A stretch of 36,321 nucleotides of DNA from UBA1672 sp964352375 (lineage in GTDB: Bacteria; Pseudomonadota; Alphaproteobacteria; Micavibrionales; Micavibrionaceae), in contig CAYGSA010000009.1 in the NCBI GenBank assembly GCA_964352375.1, positions 1 to 36,321 on the forward strand, given 5' to 3'. Position 1 is the stretch's first letter, and every line of letters begins with the position of its first letter. The translations under genes and the position numbers were made by a program. The notes beneath the pieces are model-generated. The model saw only the letters and a list, made by a program, of their open reading frames with translations. It was not told the origin of the DNA and made no database searches. Below, one piece after another: positions 33,634 to 36,321 of this stretch.

Positions 33634-33733
33634 TAGTGAAGGCGTAAATTTTATAGGGCAGGGGTTGCGTTTAAGTAATTTTCTGTCAATATAAAATTCG
33701 CTGGATTGATATTAATAAGTTTAAGAGCAAAAC

Positions 33734-34354
33734 ATGTATCACGATAATAATTGGAATAGCGTCGAAGGCGAGGAACTTGCAGGGTTTCTAGATCAAATCA
33801 ACCCAATTGACGGTAAGTATAGAACATCTCCGAACAGCACCCAAGTTGCATGGCGTACATTGCCATTCTACGAAAGCGTTGCGTTAATCCGCGTTCAAGA
33901 TCCGAATTGGGTCAACAAAAAGATGACAATTTATTACCTGACCGATCAGGGAAATCTTTTCCGTCTAAACGGAACATCTCCTCCGATCCATGAGGTCAAC
34001 AGCAAGGCCCCGATCAAGATTAATGAAGAAAATGTGCTTGAATATCTTAAATTCTTCTGTTTCTTCGTCCGTGGTGACGAAGGCCCGTTCTATGTTTCAG
34101 AAAGCATGGAAGACAAAAACCTGCCCGAAGACATGGACGGCACAACCCGCTCAGTCGTGGAAGGCACAATCCGCCCGGCAAGCTTCGAAGGCATGAACGA
34201 ACAAGGCCACTTCCTGTGTGACGCGGTTGTGTTCTACTCCAACGCCCTGTTCATCGCAAATTTCGCGGTGCAACAAAGCGGTATGATCGAAATGCTAAAC
34301 GACGAGCCAATCGCAGGCGACCTGACCTCAAAAGTCGATAAGCCGATCGCTTAA
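33734..34354 (+). CDS. Hypothetical protein, 206 residues, downstream of tpsA
   Basis: Not recognised. The protein is soluble and acidic, with no signal peptide. It appears beta-rich in the middle (VALIRVQDPNWVNKKMTIYYL, LFRLNG) and contains KFFCFFVRGDEGPFYVSES near 115-133 and CDAVVFYSNALFIANFAVQ near 171-189. The fold looks like a compact alpha/beta domain with a hydrophobic core. It lies 163 bp after tpsA on the same strand, and a role with the exoprotein is possible but rests only on position. The codon use and length make it a convincing real gene. Confidence 0.75.
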   Translation: MYHDNNWNSVEGEELAGFLDQINPIDGKYRTSPNSTQVAWRTLPFYESVALIRVQDPNWVNKKMTIYYLTDQGNLFRLNGTSPPIHEVNSKAPIKINEENVLEYLKFFCFFVRGDEGPFYVSESMEDKNLPEDMDGTTRSVVEGTIRPASFEGMNEQGHFLCDAVVFYSNALFIANFAVQQSGMIEMLNDEPIAGDLTSKVDKPIA

Positions 34355-34398
34355 TACCCTGCTATGCTCTCTTAAACACAAATAATCAGCAGAAAAAG

Positions 34399-34425
34399 CT
34401 CTGTTCGCTCTGTGAACTCTGTGTT
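34399..34425 (+). repeat. Triple 9-bp tandem repeat before the ubiH-like gene
   Basis: CTCTGTTCG, CTCTGTGAA and CTCTGTGTT follow one another with a 9-bp period, sharing CTCTGT. The block ends 12 bp before the ATG at 34438, in place of an obvious ribosome site. The significance is unknown. Confidence 0.4.
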
Positions 34426-34437
34426 AACAACAACCAC

Positions 34438-35598
34438 ATGAAAACTGATTACGATGTCATTATTGTTGGTGGAGGATTAGCGGGCTTGTCCCTCTCATGC
34501 CTGCTTGGCCAAACGGAAGGGCTTAAACTCGCGTGCATCGATCAGGGCGCCCCCACCGATGACCGCACGACCGCAATCTCATACGGCTCTTCCAAAATTC
34601 TAACGCGCGCTGGCGTATGGGACGACATAGCCAAAGAAGGCTGCCCGATCAAAGATATAGAAATTCTGGACGGCGACAGCCCGCTGCTCCTTCAATTCCT
34701 CAGCCGTGAAGTCGATGATAAACCCTTCGGCTGGATCATCCCGAACAAACATATCCGCAAATGCCTCGGCGATCACATGAGCGCGGAGCACATCAGCCCC
34801 GCAAAAGTCCAAGACTTCGAAGTCCACGCCGACCACGCCAGCATAAAATTAGAAGACGGCCGCGAACTGACCGCAAAGCTCATCATCGGCGCAGATGGCC
34901 GCAAATCCGCCGTGCGCGAATTCATGGATGTCGACATCCGCAGCTGGAGCTATAACCAACAAGCCGTTGTGTGTTTCATCACCCACGAAAACCCGCATCA
35001 AAACAAAGCGATAGAGCATTTCTGGCCCGAAGGCCCCTTCGCCATCCTCCCCATGAGCGACCGCGAAGACGGCACGCATTGTTCATCTCTTGTGTTCACC
35101 GAACATAAAACAGGCAAAGACTCACTGATGAATCTGAGCAACGAAGACTTCGCCCAGCAAGTCGCATCACGCTTCCCAAAATTTTACGGTGACACAAAAG
35201 TCCTAGACGATAAACGCACGGCCTATCCGCTCTCGCTTGTCCATGCCGCCGATTATATCGCCCCGCGCATGGCCTTGGTCGCAGACGCCGCGCACGGCAT
35301 CCACCCCATCGCAGGGCAAGGGCTGAATTTAGGGTTTCGTGATCTGGGTGAAATCTCAAAGCTCATCCATAATGCGTTTGAAAAGGCCGAAGATATAGGC
35401 TCCCAAAAGCTCCTCCAAATCTACCAACGCCGCCGCCGCCCCGATAATATGGCGATGGTTGCCGTCACCGATGGCCTCGTGCGCCTCTTCTCCAATGACT
35501 TACCACCCGTAAAATTCGCCCGCCGCTTCGGCCTGCGCGCCGTATCACGCGTTTCCAAAGCCAAAAAATTCTTCATGCACCGCGCCATGGGTGAATAA
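34438..35598 (+). CDS. UbiH/VisC-family FAD-dependent monooxygenase
   Basis: The 386-residue protein is a class A flavin monooxygenase of the family that hydroxylates the ubiquinone ring. The ADP-binding fingerprint is DYDVIIVGGGLAGLSLS at the N-terminus. DDRTTAISYGSSKIL is a UbiH/UbiF-type segment, the NAD(P)H/FAD motif is IIGADGRKSAVRE, and the FAD ribityl motif is LVADAAHGIHPIAGQGLNLGFRD. It is probably cytoplasmic and membrane-associated in ubiquinone synthesis. Which ring position it modifies (UbiH, UbiF, UbiI or UbiL type) cannot be decided. The start lacks a clear Shine-Dalgarno. Confidence 0.9.
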   Translation: MKTDYDVIIVGGGLAGLSLSCLLGQTEGLKLACIDQGAPTDDRTTAISYGSSKILTRAGVWDDIAKEGCPIKDIEILDGDSPLLLQFLSREVDDKPFGWIIPNKHIRKCLGDHMSAEHISPAKVQDFEVHADHASIKLEDGRELTAKLIIGADGRKSAVREFMDVDIRSWSYNQQAVVCFITHENPHQNKAIEHFWPEGPFAILPMSDREDGTHCSSLVFTEHKTGKDSLMNLSNEDFAQQVASRFPKFYGDTKVLDDKRTAYPLSLVHAADYIAPRMALVADAAHGIHPIAGQGLNLGFRDLGEISKLIHNAFEKAEDIGSQKLLQIYQRRRRPDNMAMVAVTDGLVRLFSNDLPPVKFARRFGLRAVSRVSKAKKFFMHRAMGE

Positions 35599-35636
35599 TC
35601 AGTGTTATGTGTAATTATGATCTATGAGATGTTCAG

Positions 35637-35882
35637 ATGAAAGATAAAAACGGAAAACAAATACAACGCTATAATATTGTGCGAATCTTTGGAGAGGCAA
35701 AAGGATTTCCTGTAGATCAAAATGGTAATAGAATAGGTCAAAAATATTGTAATAAAATATTCGATGGTCAAGAGCTAGAAGTATACAAGACGCTTGGTGG
35801 TGAGCAGTGCACAGTCGTAGATGATGGAGAAATGTACCAGTTTTGGCGTACAGATAGCGAAAAACTAGAAATAATTTCTTAA
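35637..35882 (+). CDS. Small hypothetical protein, 81 residues
   Basis: Not recognised. The short polar protein has alternating charged and hydrophobic residues (YNIVRIFGEAKGFPVD, QELEVYKTLGGEQCTVVDDGEMYQFW) that suggest a small beta-barrel domain. It has no signal or membrane segment. It starts 38 bp after the UbiH-like gene and precedes the histidine phosphatase by about 50 bp on the same strand. Base composition is more AT-rich than the ubiH-like gene. Confidence 0.55.
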   Translation: MKDKNGKQIQRYNIVRIFGEAKGFPVDQNGNRIGQKYCNKIFDGQELEVYKTLGGEQCTVVDDGEMYQFWRTDSEKLEIIS

Positions 35883-35932
35883 GATATTTGACATAGAATC
35901 AAGAAAGCCGTAAATTTTCTCGTAAGAGAGAA

Positions 35933-36321
35933 ATGACAATGACAGAACCTGACTTCACAGGAAAACGCCTTATTGTTATGCGGCACGGGCATAAATCCAA
36001 ACCAGAAATTGCTGCAGAACAAGCGATAGACATTGTTCGCCAACTCCACGAAGCGGGAATTGGTAATATTGATGCCATTTATCATTCGCCTGTAGAACGT
36101 GCGGCATATACTGCACGTTATTTCCATCAAGCGTTATCACCCGAATTGTCACAACATTTTAGGTTACGCGCCGTTGGCATTGAAGCTCAAGATTCTCCTA
36201 CCATTCAAGAAGCAGATTGGTTACATGGCCTTCACCATGATGAGGGTTTCCGCAGTGCACGAACCATTTCACCTGAAGCGCAAACAGTCGCATTAATTGC
36301 TCATGGAGAAAATTTGAGAGC
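35933..36321 (+). CDS. Histidine phosphatase-family protein (SixA/PhoE-like), truncated by window edge
   Basis: A frame runs open to the window edge (129 codons seen). It begins with the catalytic RHG motif (LIVMRHGHKSKPE), has YHSPVERAAYTARYF, which matches the SSPxxRAxxTA segment of the branch, and later IAHGENLR with the second catalytic histidine. This is the order and spacing of a small SixA-like phosphohistidine phosphatase, though other histidine phosphatases share it. ATG 35939 is an equally good start, with AGAGAG eight bases upstream. The C-terminus lies beyond the window. Confidence 0.85.
   Translation, partial: MTMTEPDFTGKRLIVMRHGHKSKPEIAAEQAIDIVRQLHEAGIGNIDAIYHSPVERAAYTARYFHQALSPELSQHFRLRAVGIEAQDSPTIQEADWLHGLHHDEGFRSARTISPEAQTVALIAHGENLR

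Overview
The window looks like chromosomal DNA of an alphaproteobacterium of moderate GC. The basis is a SAM-II-type riboswitch leader in front of metE, an NDUFA12-type complex I accessory gene, and the block M48 protease - DsbA - aroQ - accB - accC - aat - DUF2155 - MlaD - NDUFA12, an arrangement I associate with Alphaproteobacteria. UbiH-, ClpS/ClpA- and RlmE-type genes fit the same group. I cannot fix the genus; a Micavibrio-like or Rhodospirillales-like lineage is only a guess. Two runs of exactly 100 Ns (3066-3165 and 32446-32545) are assembly gaps, and both break genes.

Region 1 (1-9400) is mostly housekeeping. It holds riboswitch-controlled metE with a terminator, a small unknown gene, and a minus-strand series: a DJ-1/PfpI-family protein, an RsmB-like rRNA methyltransferase, a TauE/SafE permease and guaB. 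Two more unknown genes, rlmE and a small membrane protein follow.

Region 2 (9400-17250) is the envelope and fatty-acid block. On the plus strand are a TPR-containing M48 protease (with a damaged HExxH motif), a soluble and a membrane-anchored DsbA-like protein, aroQ, accB, accC, an FMN reductase and aat. On the minus strand are a DUF2155 protein, an MlaD-like protein and NDUFA12.

Region 3 (17250-24150) holds ridA, a secreted unknown, a single-domain response regulator, a pilin-like protein, and clpA and clpS separated by amtB.

Region 4 (24150-34360) is the accessory part and the most interesting. A short exported protein overlaps a three-helix membrane protein that resembles the PycTM (DUF5706) effector of Pycsar antiphage systems, with no cyclase nearby. 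Next comes a two-partner secretion locus. tpsB (outer-membrane transporter) is followed on the same strand by a sulfotransferase-like gene and a GT4-like glycosyltransferase. Divergent from it is a very large tpsA exoprotein with a right-handed beta-helix. The exoprotein is built on a 224-residue (672-bp) repeat and has only two cysteines in its visible sequence, both within the last 34 residues. This recalls the Haemophilus HMW1A/B/C adhesin arrangement, but with a different glycosyltransferase type and an added sulfotransferase. I consider it the best candidate for an undescribed system. A 206-residue unknown follows tpsA.

Region 5 (34360-36321) has a UbiH-family flavin monooxygenase, a small unknown gene and the 5' part of a histidine phosphatase gene cut by the window edge. 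No tRNA, rRNA, CRISPR array or insertion sequence was recognised.
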